Assembly: GCA_934569195.1 (NCBI GenBank)
Contig: CAKTKB010000031.1
Location: 1 to 13,701, forward strand
Source: an uncultured Oscillospiraceae bacterium
Lineage (GTDB): Bacteria; Bacillota; Clostridia; Oscillospirales; Oscillospiraceae
Reading direction: 5' to 3'
DNA length: 13,701 nt
Shown here: one piece after another, positions 1-8,783 of the stretch
How positions within the stretch are numbered: position 1 is the stretch's first letter
Layout: each line of letters begins with the position of its first letter
The notes under the pieces: model-generated
The model's input: only the letters and a program-made list of their open reading frames with translations
Told to the model about the DNA's origin: nothing
Database searches by the model: none
Position numbers and translations under genes: made by a program

Positions 1-7
1 ATTTCAG

Positions 8-13
8 TATACT
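8..13 (+). promoter_or_regulatory. possible -10 box for lepA
   Basis: TATACT matches the sigma-70 -10 consensus at five of six positions and sits about 30 bp upstream of the lepA start. The -35 region would fall before the first base of the window, so it cannot be checked. The hexamer is also part of a short palindrome (AGTATACT), so it could be a chance match. Confidence 0.3.
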
Positions 14-44
14 ATAGGTTAGACTTTTTATCGGAGGAATCCCC

Positions 45-1853
<1,809 letters not shown>

Positions 1854-1886
1854 TTTCCGGCAAGACATGAAATCTGGGAGGTTTCT

Positions 1887-3083
1887 ATGGCACTCATTAC
1901 CAAACGACCCGGCAAGACTCCGCTGGGCATTTATATCCATGTACCCTTCTGCCGCAGCAAGTGCCAGTACTGCGACTTCTACTCCCTGCCTACCCGGGAG
2001 GAGAAGCTGACGCAGTCCTATATGGATGCGGTCTGCCGGCATATCAAGGAGAGCGGCGCTCTGGCGCCGGCATACAAGGTCGATACGGTCTACTTCGGCG
2101 GAGGCACCCCCACGTTCTTCGGAGCGGACGGCATGGCCACAATCCTGACGGCGATCCGCCGCAGCTTTGACGTGACGGCGGATGCGGAGATCACCTTTGA
2201 GGCCAATCCGGATTCCGTGACGGACCGGCTGCTGCACCGCCTGCGGGCGGAGGGCTTCAACCGGGTCAGCCTGGGCGTGCAGACGGACGATGACGGGCTG
2301 CTCAAAAAGCTGGGAAGACCCCACACCTACGCCGATGCCGTGAATGCGGTTCAGCGGATTCGCCGGGCGGGCTTCCGCAATCTGTCGCTGGATCTGATGT
2401 ACGGTCTGCCGGGGCAGTCCCTGGAGAGCTGGAAAAAGACCCTGACCCATGTCCTGAGCCTCAATCCGGAGCACATGAGCTGCTATGGACTGAAGGTGGA
2501 GGAGGGCACGCCCCTCTACCAGATCCGGGATATGTGCGACCTGCCGGACGAGGATGCCCAGGCGGACATGTATCTGGCGGCTGTGGAAATCCTCAAGAGC
2601 AAGGGCTTCCGCCAGTATGAGATTTCCAACTTCGCCCGGAAGGGGAGAGTTTCTCAGCACAACATGAAGTATTGGAACGGCGGAGAGTATCTGGGCTTCG
2701 GGCCGGATGCCAGCTCGGATTTTGCGGGGAAGCGCTTCGCCATTATCCGGGATCTGCGGGGATATATCGAGGGTGTCCGCGCCGGGGGCAGGGTCCTGCG
2801 GGATGTGCAGGAGATACCGCTCCGGGAGCGGGCGGGAGAGTACCTGATGACCCGCCTGCGCACGGTGGGGGGTATTGCCCGGGAGGAATATGAAAAGGGC
2901 TATCTGCTGCCCTTTGCGCCGCTGGAGCAGATTCTGGAGACCTGCCGGAGCCGGGGCTACGCCGTAAAAACCGACGCCGACCGCTGGCATCTGACGCCCC
3001 AGGGCTTTCTGATCTCCAATTCCATTATTTCCGATTTGCTGCTGGCCCAGGAACAGTCCGAGCCGCTGGCAAAGCGCAGATGA
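1887..3083 (+). CDS. hemW: HemW, radical-SAM heme chaperone (HemN-like)
   Basis: Radical-SAM protein of the HemW branch, known as a heme-binding chaperone that delivers heme to respiratory enzymes, and often mis-annotated as oxygen-independent coproporphyrinogen III oxidase. The 398-residue product starts with a short tail, then the CxxxCxxC cluster motif (C22, C26, C29), which binds a [4Fe-4S] cluster and SAM. The Cys is followed by DF rather than the extra Cys typical of true HemN. Further markers are YFGGGTPT, the ANPD segment, the LDLMYGLPGQ block, and HNxxYW with YLGFGPDA near residues 250-275, a HemW hallmark. The ATG at 1887 lies five bases after GGGAGG (1876-1881). It is co-directional with lepA and ends at a bidirectional terminator. 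A genuine coproporphyrinogen oxidase activity is unlikely on motif grounds. Confidence 0.95.
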   Translation: MALITKRPGKTPLGIYIHVPFCRSKCQYCDFYSLPTREEKLTQSYMDAVCRHIKESGALAPAYKVDTVYFGGGTPTFFGADGMATILTAIRRSFDVTADAEITFEANPDSVTDRLLHRLRAEGFNRVSLGVQTDDDGLLKKLGRPHTYADAVNAVQRIRRAGFRNLSLDLMYGLPGQSLESWKKTLTHVLSLNPEHMSCYGLKVEEGTPLYQIRDMCDLPDEDAQADMYLAAVEILKSKGFRQYEISNFARKGRVSQHNMKYWNGGEYLGFGPDASSDFAGKRFAIIRDLRGYIEGVRAGGRVLRDVQEIPLRERAGEYLMTRLRTVGGIAREEYEKGYLLPFAPLEQILETCRSRGYAVKTDADRWHLTPQGFLISNSIISDLLLAQEQSEPLAKRR

Positions 3084-3084
3084 T

Positions 3085-3138
3085 AAAAAAGAACCGGGAG
3101 AGGCCGCTGCGTTTGCGGCCGCTCCCGGTTTTCTGTTT
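3085..3138. terminator. bidirectional Rho-independent terminator between convergent genes
   Basis: Arms 3092-3107 and 3115-3130 form a 16-bp stem with one mismatch and a 7-nt loop (3108-3114). The plus strand has TTTTCTGTTT after the stem. The minus strand has an A6 run (3085-3090) that reads as T6. It therefore serves hemW on the plus strand and the desulfidase-like gene on the minus strand, whose stop codon is at 3141. Confidence 0.9.
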
Positions 3139-3140
3139 GC

Positions 3141-4424
3141 TTAGCAGGGGGCTTCCTCCCGAATCATCAGCCGGACGATTTCCGTGTCCGTCTGCTTCAT
3201 GCCGAATTTGCCGATATGGCCCACACAGGAAATGGTCTGCCCCGCGTCCTCCCGCAGAATGCCGGTGTTGGCGGCGTAGGCTTTTCCTGCCATTGCCAGG
3301 CTGTGGGCCAGCAGGGCGGCGTCCAACGCGGAGGCAATTTTGACTGCGCAGGACGCCTTCGCACCGTCGCACAGGATACCGGGGACGTCCGCCAGGGTGT
3401 TGTCGATGGTGTCCTTGATTTGCTGGAGCGTGCCGCCCAGCATGTAGGTGATGGCGGCGCCTGCGGCGCAGGATGCGCTCACCGCTCCGCAGAAGGCGGA
3501 GAGCTTGCCGATGTATTCCTTCTGATACACCGTCAGCAGGCTGGAGAAGGCCAGCGCCCGGTAAAGCCGCTCCTGACAGATTCCCATTTCCTGAGCATAT
3601 ACAATTACGGGAACCGTGGAGGCGATTCCCTGGTTTCCGCTGCCGGAGGTGATGATCACCGGCAGATCGCAGCCCTCCATCCGTGCTTCGGAGGCTGCGG
3701 CGGTATAGGCCCGGGCCTTGGTGATGGCACAGTCGGGATAGGTGCGCAGGATGGCGCTGCCGATCCCCAGGCCGTATTTTCCGGTCATCCCCTGGCGGGA
3801 GATGGCCATGTTGCAGTCAATCTGCCGGCGTGCATAGGGAGCGATGGCTTCCAGCGGGATTTCGTTGGCAAATTCTACGATGTTCTCGATGCTCAGCAGG
3901 CCCCGCTCCGCTCGCTGGGGCGTCTCGCTCAGATCGGGATTCACGTAGACGGGGGTGCCGTTGCGGAGAATGGAGGCAATGGCCGTGTGGTGGTGGCGGA
4001 CCTCAACCTCCACCCGGTTCCCTCCGCCCTGGAGGGTAATAAAGAAGTGCAGAGGAATCGGGGAGTCCAGATAGGTTACCCGGCAGCCCTGCCGGGCCAG
4101 AAAGCGAGCGGCTGCCTGCCGGCCCTGTTCCGTAACGGACTCCAGGACCTCCATGTTTCGGGAGGGGTCGCCGCATAGAGCACCCAGAGCACAGGCCGCC
4201 TCAATGCCGGTCATACCGCCGGAGTTGGGAATACGGACGCAGCGGACATTTTTGATGATGTTGCCGCTGCACCGGGCTTCTATGTGCTCCGGGGGACATC
4301 CCAGGACCTCTGCGCCCCGGGCGGCGGCATAGGCCAGAGCAATCGGCTCCGTACAGCCCATGGCGGGAATCAGCTCCTCGTCCAGAATGGCAAGGTAGCT
4401 TTCGGCAATTTGCGGTGTCAGCAT
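3141..4424 (-). CDS. L-cysteine desulfidase / L-serine dehydratase-like iron-sulfur protein (UPF0597, CyuA/YhaM family)
   Basis: The 427-residue product matches the UPF0597 family, which shares the alpha fold of iron-sulfur L-serine dehydratase. Characterised relatives (E. coli CyuA/YhaM, archaeal CdsB) degrade L-cysteine to pyruvate, ammonia and sulfide in the cytoplasm. Visible motifs are AMGCTEPIA with C24 near the N-terminus, SGSGNQG (260-266), and paired cysteines C312/C319 and C352/C359 (CGAVSASC, CDGAKASC), the likely iron-sulfur ligands. Length fits the family. The start is supported by AGGAG on the minus strand (4435-4439), ten bases upstream. It is a single-gene unit with its own strong promoter and shared terminator, convergent with hemW. 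Whether cysteine or serine is the true substrate cannot be told from sequence alone, so no gene symbol is assigned. Confidence 0.88.
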   Translation of the reverse strand: MLTPQIAESYLAILDEELIPAMGCTEPIALAYAAARGAEVLGCPPEHIEARCSGNIIKNVRCVRIPNSGGMTGIEAACALGALCGDPSRNMEVLESVTEQGRQAAARFLARQGCRVTYLDSPIPLHFFITLQGGGNRVEVEVRHHHTAIASILRNGTPVYVNPDLSETPQRAERGLLSIENIVEFANEIPLEAIAPYARRQIDCNMAISRQGMTGKYGLGIGSAILRTYPDCAITKARAYTAAASEARMEGCDLPVIITSGSGNQGIASTVPVIVYAQEMGICQERLYRALAFSSLLTVYQKEYIGKLSAFCGAVSASCAAGAAITYMLGGTLQQIKDTIDNTLADVPGILCDGAKASCAVKIASALDAALLAHSLAMAGKAYAANTGILREDAGQTISCVGHIGKFGMKQTDTEIVRLMIREEAPC

Positions 4425-4454
4425 GAAGTTCGCTCTCCTGTTTCATTTTTTCGT

Positions 4455-4483
4455 ATTGTACCATTTTTAGCCGTTTTCGTCAA
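4455..4483 (-). promoter_or_regulatory. sigma-70 promoter of the desulfidase-like gene
   Basis: On the minus strand TTGACG (4478-4483) and TACAAT (4455-4460) are separated by exactly 17 bp. Each matches consensus at five of six positions. The expected transcription start is near 4448, giving a short leader of about 25 nt to the ATG at 4424. No clear operator overlaps it, so fairly constitutive expression is plausible. Confidence 0.8.
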
Positions 4484-4551
4484 ACTTTTACAGCCCCTTT
4501 TGGAAAGCCCGGCGAGGAGCGCTGCGCCGAACAAAATGGAAGGGGAGCGCA

Positions 4552-4573
4552 TATTTATAAAATGTATTTATAA
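4552..4573. repeat. direct repeat of TATTTATAA
   Basis: Two identical 9-bp copies, 4552-4560 and 4565-4573, are spaced 13 bp start to start. They are enclosed by GCGCA (4547-4551) and TGCGC (4576-4580). The second copy runs into TATAAT (4569-4574), but no -35 match lies at the right distance. Confidence 0.5.
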
Positions 4574-5042
4574 TGTGCGCAGGCGTCGCCCTGTAGAGGA
4601 CATAAACAGAGGAATGCTTGTGCATATTGCCGGAAAAATGAAAGAGAAAATCCCGGGCTATAGGAAATTGACAAAAACAAATCCCCCGGGAGCATACAGA
4701 AGCCATACCGCGTCCATGAGGGACGCACCGGACGGCCGGAACGGGGCGCGTGCGCTCGGAAATGAGAAATGGGCATTTTCAACAAAGAGCAACCGGAGGA
4801 AAAGGCACGATTAGAAAAAACCGAACAAAATACGCTGGAAAACAAGGAAAAACAAAGTTTTTAGATAGACTTTTTGAAAGTAGGAAAAAAACATTCCCAC
4901 AAAAATGAAATATCCGGGCGAAAGAACTTCGGATTTTTCCCGGTTTCCCCTTAGAAAATCGGCATTTTTTCACGTCTGCACTTACCAGCAAACCCACAAT
5001 CTGACAGTTTGAACAAAAATCGGTAGGGCGTCTCGCATGGGA

Positions 5043-5061
5043 TAGTATCCTTTCAATACTA
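5043..5061. repeat. short inverted repeat upstream of the transporter promoter
   Basis: TAGTAT (5043-5048) and ATACTA (5056-5061) are exact inverse copies around a 7-bp spacer. The centre lies about 54 bp upstream of the TATAAT box, a position typical of an activator site. Six-bp arms in an A/T-rich region could also arise by chance. Confidence 0.3.
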
Positions 5062-5077
5062 CAAAGTAACCTTTTTA

Positions 5078-5123
5078 GACTTACGCTTTCGAAAGTGAAA
5101 AGGTATAATATTTAGCGTAAGTC
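5078..5123 (+). promoter_or_regulatory. promoter-operator block of the transporter operon
   Basis: A perfect TATAAT (5104-5109) lies 68 bp before the permease ATG. The best -35 alternative (CTTACG, 5080-5085, 18-bp spacer) matches only three of six positions, suggesting dependence on an activator. Perfect 10-bp inverted repeats GACTTACGCT (5078-5087) and AGCGTAAGTC (5114-5123) flank the -10 box. Nested between them is CTTTCGAAAG (5086-5095), a perfect palindrome with a central CpG, extendable to 14 bp with one mismatch. Such palindromes resemble LacI-family operators. Operons of this transporter class are often controlled by LacI- or AraC/YesN-type regulators, none of which is in the window. 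Confidence 0.6.
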
Positions 5124-5161
5124 GGAACCGTATTTGTGGAAAACGACAAATCACCGAAGAA

Positions 5162-5169
5162 GGGAAGGA
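5162..5169 (+). promoter_or_regulatory. ribosome binding site fixing the first permease start at 5178
   Basis: GGGAAGGA ends eight bases before ATG 5178, whereas the upstream in-frame GTG at 5136 has no comparable Shine-Dalgarno sequence. This favours the shorter protein. Confidence 0.7.
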
Positions 5170-5177
5170 ATTTGACT

Positions 5178-6149
5178 ATGGCTGATTTAACCAAAGCAAA
5201 ACCCGCAGTCAAAAAGAAGAAACATTTTTGGTCCAAGGATGACACCGAGCTTTCCATCCTTGCACTGCCCACCACGATCTGGTACATCCTGTTCTGCTAC
5301 CTGCCGATGTTCGGCATTGTGCTGGCATTTAAGAAGTATAAGATTGTGGATGCGACAAAGAGCTTTGTATGGAACGTCATTCACAGTCAGTGGGCCGGTT
5401 TTGATAACTTCCTGTACTTCCTGAAACAGAACACCTTCCCTATGATCCTGCGCAATACGCTGCTGTATAATGCAGTTTTTATTGTGCTGGATATTGTGAT
5501 TCCTGTTCTTCTGGCGATTCTGATCAACAACATTTACTCCAAGAAGCTGTCCAAGACATACCAGACCCTGATGTTCATGCCGCACTTCATGAGCTGGGTC
5601 GTTATCGCCTACTTTGTTTATGCCTTCCTGGTAACTGACAAGGGCCTGTTCAACTCCATTATCAAGATGTGCGGCGGCCAGCCCGTTGCATGGTATCAGA
5701 GTCCGCAGTATTGGCCGTTTATCCTGACCTTCCTACATGTGTGGAAAACCGTTGGCTACAACATGGTCGTGTATCTGGCGTCCATCACGGGCATTGATAC
5801 CAGCCTGTATGAGGCGGCGGTTCTGGATGGCGCTTCCAAGTCCCAGCAGGCGCGTTACATTACCATTCCTTCCCTGCGGCCTATGATCATCATGATGTTC
5901 ATCTTGGCTGTCGGCCGTATCTTCTCTTCCGACTTCGGTCTGTTCTATCAGGCAACCCGCGGCGCCGGCATCCCCCTGAACAAGGTTGCGACAACCTTTG
6001 ACGTGGAGATTTACAAGATGGTTACGACGAATGCCGACCAGGGCCGGAATGCGGCCGCCTCCATGTTCCAGTCCATCATTGGCTGCATCACGATTTTGTC
6101 TGCCAATGCAATCGTGCGCAAGGTCGATAAGGCCAGCGCCTTGATCTGA
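5178..6149 (+). CDS. carbohydrate ABC transporter permease, LplB type
   Basis: Inner-membrane permease of a binding-protein-dependent sugar importer (LplB/MalF-like side). The 323-residue product has a Lys-rich cytoplasmic N-terminus, then about six hydrophobic segments near 28-50, 95-119, 130-151, 180-202, 234-247 and 296-313. The conserved EAA loop that docks the ATPase is YEAAVLDGASKSQQARYITI (211-230). The motif QTLMFMPHFMSWVV (129-142) is typical of the LplB group, whose members import oligosaccharides rather than monosaccharides. An in-frame GTG at 5136 would add 14 residues, but the ATG has the better ribosome binding site. The second permease starts 19 bp downstream, so the pair is translated from one message. 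Substrate cannot be read from the permease; neighbouring mannosidase genes suggest mannosyl oligosaccharides. Confidence 0.95.
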   Translation: MADLTKAKPAVKKKKHFWSKDDTELSILALPTTIWYILFCYLPMFGIVLAFKKYKIVDATKSFVWNVIHSQWAGFDNFLYFLKQNTFPMILRNTLLYNAVFIVLDIVIPVLLAILINNIYSKKLSKTYQTLMFMPHFMSWVVIAYFVYAFLVTDKGLFNSIIKMCGGQPVAWYQSPQYWPFILTFLHVWKTVGYNMVVYLASITGIDTSLYEAAVLDGASKSQQARYITIPSLRPMIIMMFILAVGRIFSSDFGLFYQATRGAGIPLNKVATTFDVEIYKMVTTNADQGRNAAASMFQSIIGCITILSANAIVRKVDKASALI

Positions 6150-6168
6150 TAGAGGAGGTGCTGCTGCT

Positions 6169-7095
6169 ATGGCTAGAAAAATGGCTGACAATTCCAACCA
6201 CCTGAACCGCATTAAGCCGGGCACCAATGCGCTGCTGAACGTGCTCTTTGTTATCCTGGCTCTGATGTGCTTCCTTCCCATCGTCTTTATTTTCATCATT
6301 TCCATTACGGACGAGTCCGTGATCTCCACCAAGGGCTATCAGCTCTTCGTTACCGCAGAGACGGTCTCAGGTAAGGCCTACACTTACCTGTGGAGCCAGA
6401 GACAGACCATCCTGCGCGCCCTGCTGGTTTCCGTGGAGGTTACGGTCATCGGTACGATTCTCGGCGTCTGCCTGACGGCACTGATGGGCTACACCCTCTC
6501 CCGTAAGGAGCACAAGCTCAACAATTTCCTGACCATCCTGATTTTTATCCCTATGGTTTTCGGCGGCGGCCTGGCTTCGTCCTATGTGGTGAACACCCAG
6601 ATCCTGCATTTGAAGGATACCCTGTGGGCTTTGATTCTGCCGCTGCTGGTGTCTTCCTTCAACGTGACCATTACCCGGACCTTCTTCCGCAGCACAATTC
6701 CCGATTCCATCATCGAGTCGGCTAAGATCGACGGCGCTTCTCAGCTTACGATTTTCGGACGGATTGTCCTGCCGATCTCCAAGCCCGTTCTGGCGACCAT
6801 CGGCCTGTTCCTGGCCTTCGGCTATTGGAACGACTGGTTCCAGTCCTCTCTGTACATCACGCAGCCCAAGATGCAGTCCCTGCAGGCCATGCTGAACTCC
6901 ATGCAGAAGAACATCGAGTATCTGACGCAGAACCCCTCTGCCGGCATGACCGCACAGGACCTGAAGAACTCCATGCCGAAGGAAGGCGTGCGTATGGCAA
7001 TCGCGTTTGTTGTTGCCGTGCCGATCGCCTGCATCTACCCCTTCTTCCAGAAGTACTTCATCTCCGGCCTGACCATTGGCGCAGTTAAGGGCTAA
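6169..7095 (+). CDS. carbohydrate ABC transporter permease, YtcP type
   Basis: Second inner-membrane permease (MalG/YtcP-like side), expected to form a heterodimer with the preceding permease. The 308-residue product has hydrophobic segments near 22-46, 82-110, 118-142, 152-172, 205-222 and 274-296. The EAA loop, starting IIESAKIDGASQ (181-192) and ending LPISKP (201-206), would contact the ATPase. The tail SGLTIGAVKG is characteristic of YtcP-group permeases. A strong AGGAGGTG (6153-6160) lies eight bases before ATG 6169; the ATG at 6181 is less well placed. The gene is 19 bp from the previous stop codon and 83 bp from the binding-protein gene, with a stem-loop in that gap. Substrate is inferred only from context. 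Confidence 0.95.
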   Translation: MARKMADNSNHLNRIKPGTNALLNVLFVILALMCFLPIVFIFIISITDESVISTKGYQLFVTAETVSGKAYTYLWSQRQTILRALLVSVEVTVIGTILGVCLTALMGYTLSRKEHKLNNFLTILIFIPMVFGGGLASSYVVNTQILHLKDTLWALILPLLVSSFNVTITRTFFRSTIPDSIIESAKIDGASQLTIFGRIVLPISKPVLATIGLFLAFGYWNDWFQSSLYITQPKMQSLQAMLNSMQKNIEYLTQNPSAGMTAQDLKNSMPKEGVRMAIAFVVAVPIACIYPFFQKYFISGLTIGAVKG

Positions 7096-7120
7096 GCTCT
7101 GCGCCGACCCAATTTGTATT

Positions 7121-7147
7121 GAGGCAGTACGGCACAGCCGCTGCTTT
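7121..7147 (+). other. intercistronic stem-loop before the binding-protein gene
   Basis: GCAG-TA-CGGC (7124-7133) pairs with GCCGCTGC (7137-7144) around an ACA loop, giving eight G/C-rich pairs with a two-base bulge. Three weak pairs can extend it outward. TTTAAT follows, too little for a good terminator. It may act as a processing or 5'-stabilising element for the binding-protein message. This is inference from position. Confidence 0.4.
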
Positions 7148-7178
7148 AATAGAACACATTTTTAGGAGGAAAACCAAA

Positions 7179-8735
7179 ATGAAGAAGCTCATCGCACTGC
7201 TGTTGGCAGTTGTCATGGTTGCTGCTCTGTTCGCAGGCTGCCAGACGACCACCAACGACCCCACGGATCCTTCCGACAAGCCGTCTGAGGGAACCAGCGA
7301 ACCCACAAAGGCCACTGACGAGAGCACTGAGCCTTCCACCAGCGACGACATCGTCGAGCTGACCTGGTACCAGGTTGGCGGCGGCATGCCCGACAACTGG
7401 CAGGCTTGGACCGACAACATCAACGCATACCTGGAGAAGAAGATTGGTGTGCACCTGAACCTCCAGATCATCAGCTGGGGCGACTGGGACAACCGCCGCA
7501 ACATGATCGTCTCCACCAACGAGCCCTACGACATCATGTTCACCAACAACGGCACCTACGCTAACGACGTCGACATGGGCGCCTTCGTGGCTCTGGACGA
7601 TCTGCTGGCCAGCACTCCCGGCCTGACCGACCTGATCCCCTCCGACTACTTCGATGCCTGCCGCATCAACGGCAAGATCTACGCTGTCCCCACCTACAAG
7701 GATTCCTCTCTGACCAACTACTTCGTCTATGACGAGGATCTGGCTAAGGATTCCGGCGCCGACTACGAGAACGCTCACGACTTCGTGTCCGTGACCCCCG
7801 TTCTGAAGGCTATGTACGAGAAGTACAACCAGCCCGTCTCCCTGCAGGGTCAGGGCGGTACCGACACCCTGGGCAACCTGTACGACGGCCTGGGTCTGGG
7901 CCTGACCGGTCTGGGCGTCAGCTACACCGCTGAGGGCAAGCCCACTGTGGTTGCTACCCTGGAGCAGGAAGATTCCATGACCAACCTGCGCGAGCTGCAC
8001 AAGTGGTACACCGAGGGTTACACCAACTCCGATGCCGACGTGCTGGCTGAGAACCCCACCTACCGTCCCTTCTTCGTGGCTCAGGGCTGGTCTCTGGCTG
8101 CTAAGACCACTTGGGGCCCCAACATGGGCAAGTCCCTGTACACCGGTAACGACACCACCAACGCTGTCGCTATCAAGGTTGGCAACACCGTTCTGTCCAA
8201 CGACACCGTTCAGGGCTCTATGAGCTGCATCTCCGCTCGTTCCGAGCATCCCGAGAAGGCTCTGCAGCTGCTGGAGCTGGTTAACACCGATTCCTACGTC
8301 CGTGACTCCCTGTACTACGGCCTGGAAGGCGACCAGTGGGAGTACGTGGAAGTTGACGGCCAGACCAGAGTTCACAAGAAGGACGACAAGTCCTGCGACT
8401 GGACTGCTGCCGGCTACACCCAGGGCACCTTCTTCGCTGTCACTCAGCTGGACACCGACGAGGTCAACCAGTGGGACGAGGTCAAGGCTCTGAACGAGCA
8501 GGCTGTTGCTTCTCCCTGCCTGGGCTTTGCTGTTGACTACTCTTCCTTCAAGGATCAGCTGTCTGCTTGCCAGGCTATCTGGACCACCTACAAGCCCAGC
8601 ATCTGGACCGGCGCCGGCGACCCCGACACCCTGGTTCCTCAGATGATGCAGGAGATGCGCGCTGCCGGTTTCGATGACATCGTTGCCGAGGTGCAGAGCC
8701 AGCTCGATGCTTGGTGGGCTGCTAACAAGGCCTAA
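7179..8735 (+). CDS. extracellular sugar-binding lipoprotein of ABC importer (LplA/YtcQ type)
   Basis: Solute-binding lipoprotein that captures the sugar outside the membrane and delivers it to the two permeases. The 518-residue product begins with a lipoprotein signal peptide whose lipobox is LFAGC, with lipidated Cys at residue 21. A Ser/Thr/Pro/Asp/Glu-rich linker (about 22-58) follows. The binding domain starts at VELTWYQVGGG and contains YDIMFTNNG and GKIYAVPTYKD segments typical of family-1 binding proteins. The last 80 residues, ending QLDAWWAANKA, resemble the DUF3502 domain of LplA/YtcQ proteins. ATG 7179 is preceded by AGGAGG (7164-7169). Codon use is strongly biased (Asn as AAC, Lys as AAG, many GCT Ala codons), unlike the neighbours, pointing to very high expression. 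A strong terminator follows. Ligand is not deducible; mannosides are the contextual guess. Confidence 0.93.
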   Translation: MKKLIALLLAVVMVAALFAGCQTTTNDPTDPSDKPSEGTSEPTKATDESTEPSTSDDIVELTWYQVGGGMPDNWQAWTDNINAYLEKKIGVHLNLQIISWGDWDNRRNMIVSTNEPYDIMFTNNGTYANDVDMGAFVALDDLLASTPGLTDLIPSDYFDACRINGKIYAVPTYKDSSLTNYFVYDEDLAKDSGADYENAHDFVSVTPVLKAMYEKYNQPVSLQGQGGTDTLGNLYDGLGLGLTGLGVSYTAEGKPTVVATLEQEDSMTNLRELHKWYTEGYTNSDADVLAENPTYRPFFVAQGWSLAAKTTWGPNMGKSLYTGNDTTNAVAIKVGNTVLSNDTVQGSMSCISARSEHPEKALQLLELVNTDSYVRDSLYYGLEGDQWEYVEVDGQTRVHKKDDKSCDWTAAGYTQGTFFAVTQLDTDEVNQWDEVKALNEQAVASPCLGFAVDYSSFKDQLSACQAIWTTYKPSIWTGAGDPDTLVPQMMQEMRAAGFDDIVAEVQSQLDAWWAANKA

Positions 8736-8753
8736 TCAGTTGCCTTACATAGC

Positions 8754-8775
8754 GGTTTTACCGGTAATTAAAACC
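8754..8775 (+). repeat. short hairpin upstream of the operon terminator
   Basis: GGTTTTA (8754-8760) and TAAAACC (8769-8775) are perfect inverse copies around an 8-nt spacer containing ACCGGT. It lies between the binding-protein stop codon and the strong terminator and may protect the 3' end of the message. No T-run follows, so it is not a terminator itself. Confidence 0.35.
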
Positions 8776-8783
8776 TAGAACAG

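Larger units (their letters stand above)
4484..5077. other. long intergenic region, A/T-tract rich, no convincing gene
   Basis: About 600 bp separate the divergent desulfidase-like gene and the transporter operon's promoter block. The reading frames here are short, lack Shine-Dalgarno sites and give proteins with no recognisable family. Visible structures are a direct repeat TATTTATAA (4552-4560 and 4565-4573) inside a GCGCA/TGCGC inverted repeat, two CCCGGG palindromes (4652-4657 and 4685-4690), a 6-bp GC-rich hairpin (4710-4726), and a series of A- or T-tracts from 4815 to 4905. Base composition is clearly more A/T-rich than the flanking genes from about 4800 on. A small RNA or regulator-binding sites could be hidden here, but nothing proves one. 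Confidence 0.6.

Noticed and set aside
4668..4699. TTGACA at 4668-4673 as a plus-strand promoter
   Set aside because: No acceptable -10 box lies 16-18 bp downstream; the interval is GC-rich (CCCCCGGG).
4710..4726. GCGTCC/GGACGC hairpin as a terminator
   Set aside because: The stem is only 6 bp, no T-run follows on either strand, and no gene ends nearby.
4284..4814. A 176-codon plus-strand frame entering the intergenic region
   Set aside because: Its first part is antisense to the desulfidase-like gene and its remainder has no recognisable features or ribosome binding site.
4555..4845. A minus-strand 96-codon frame in the intergenic region
   Set aside because: It is rich in Phe, Ser and Cys as expected from A/T-tracts read in reverse, with no convincing start signal or domain.
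5136..5177. GTG-initiated N-terminal extension of the first permease
   Set aside because: There is no Shine-Dalgarno site before 5136, while a good one precedes ATG 5178. The extra residues are not part of the permease family core.
7146..8375. A 409-codon minus-strand frame opposite the binding-protein gene
   Set aside because: It is a by-product of the strong codon bias of the plus-strand gene; its composition is Val/Gly/Gln-rich and unlike a folded protein.
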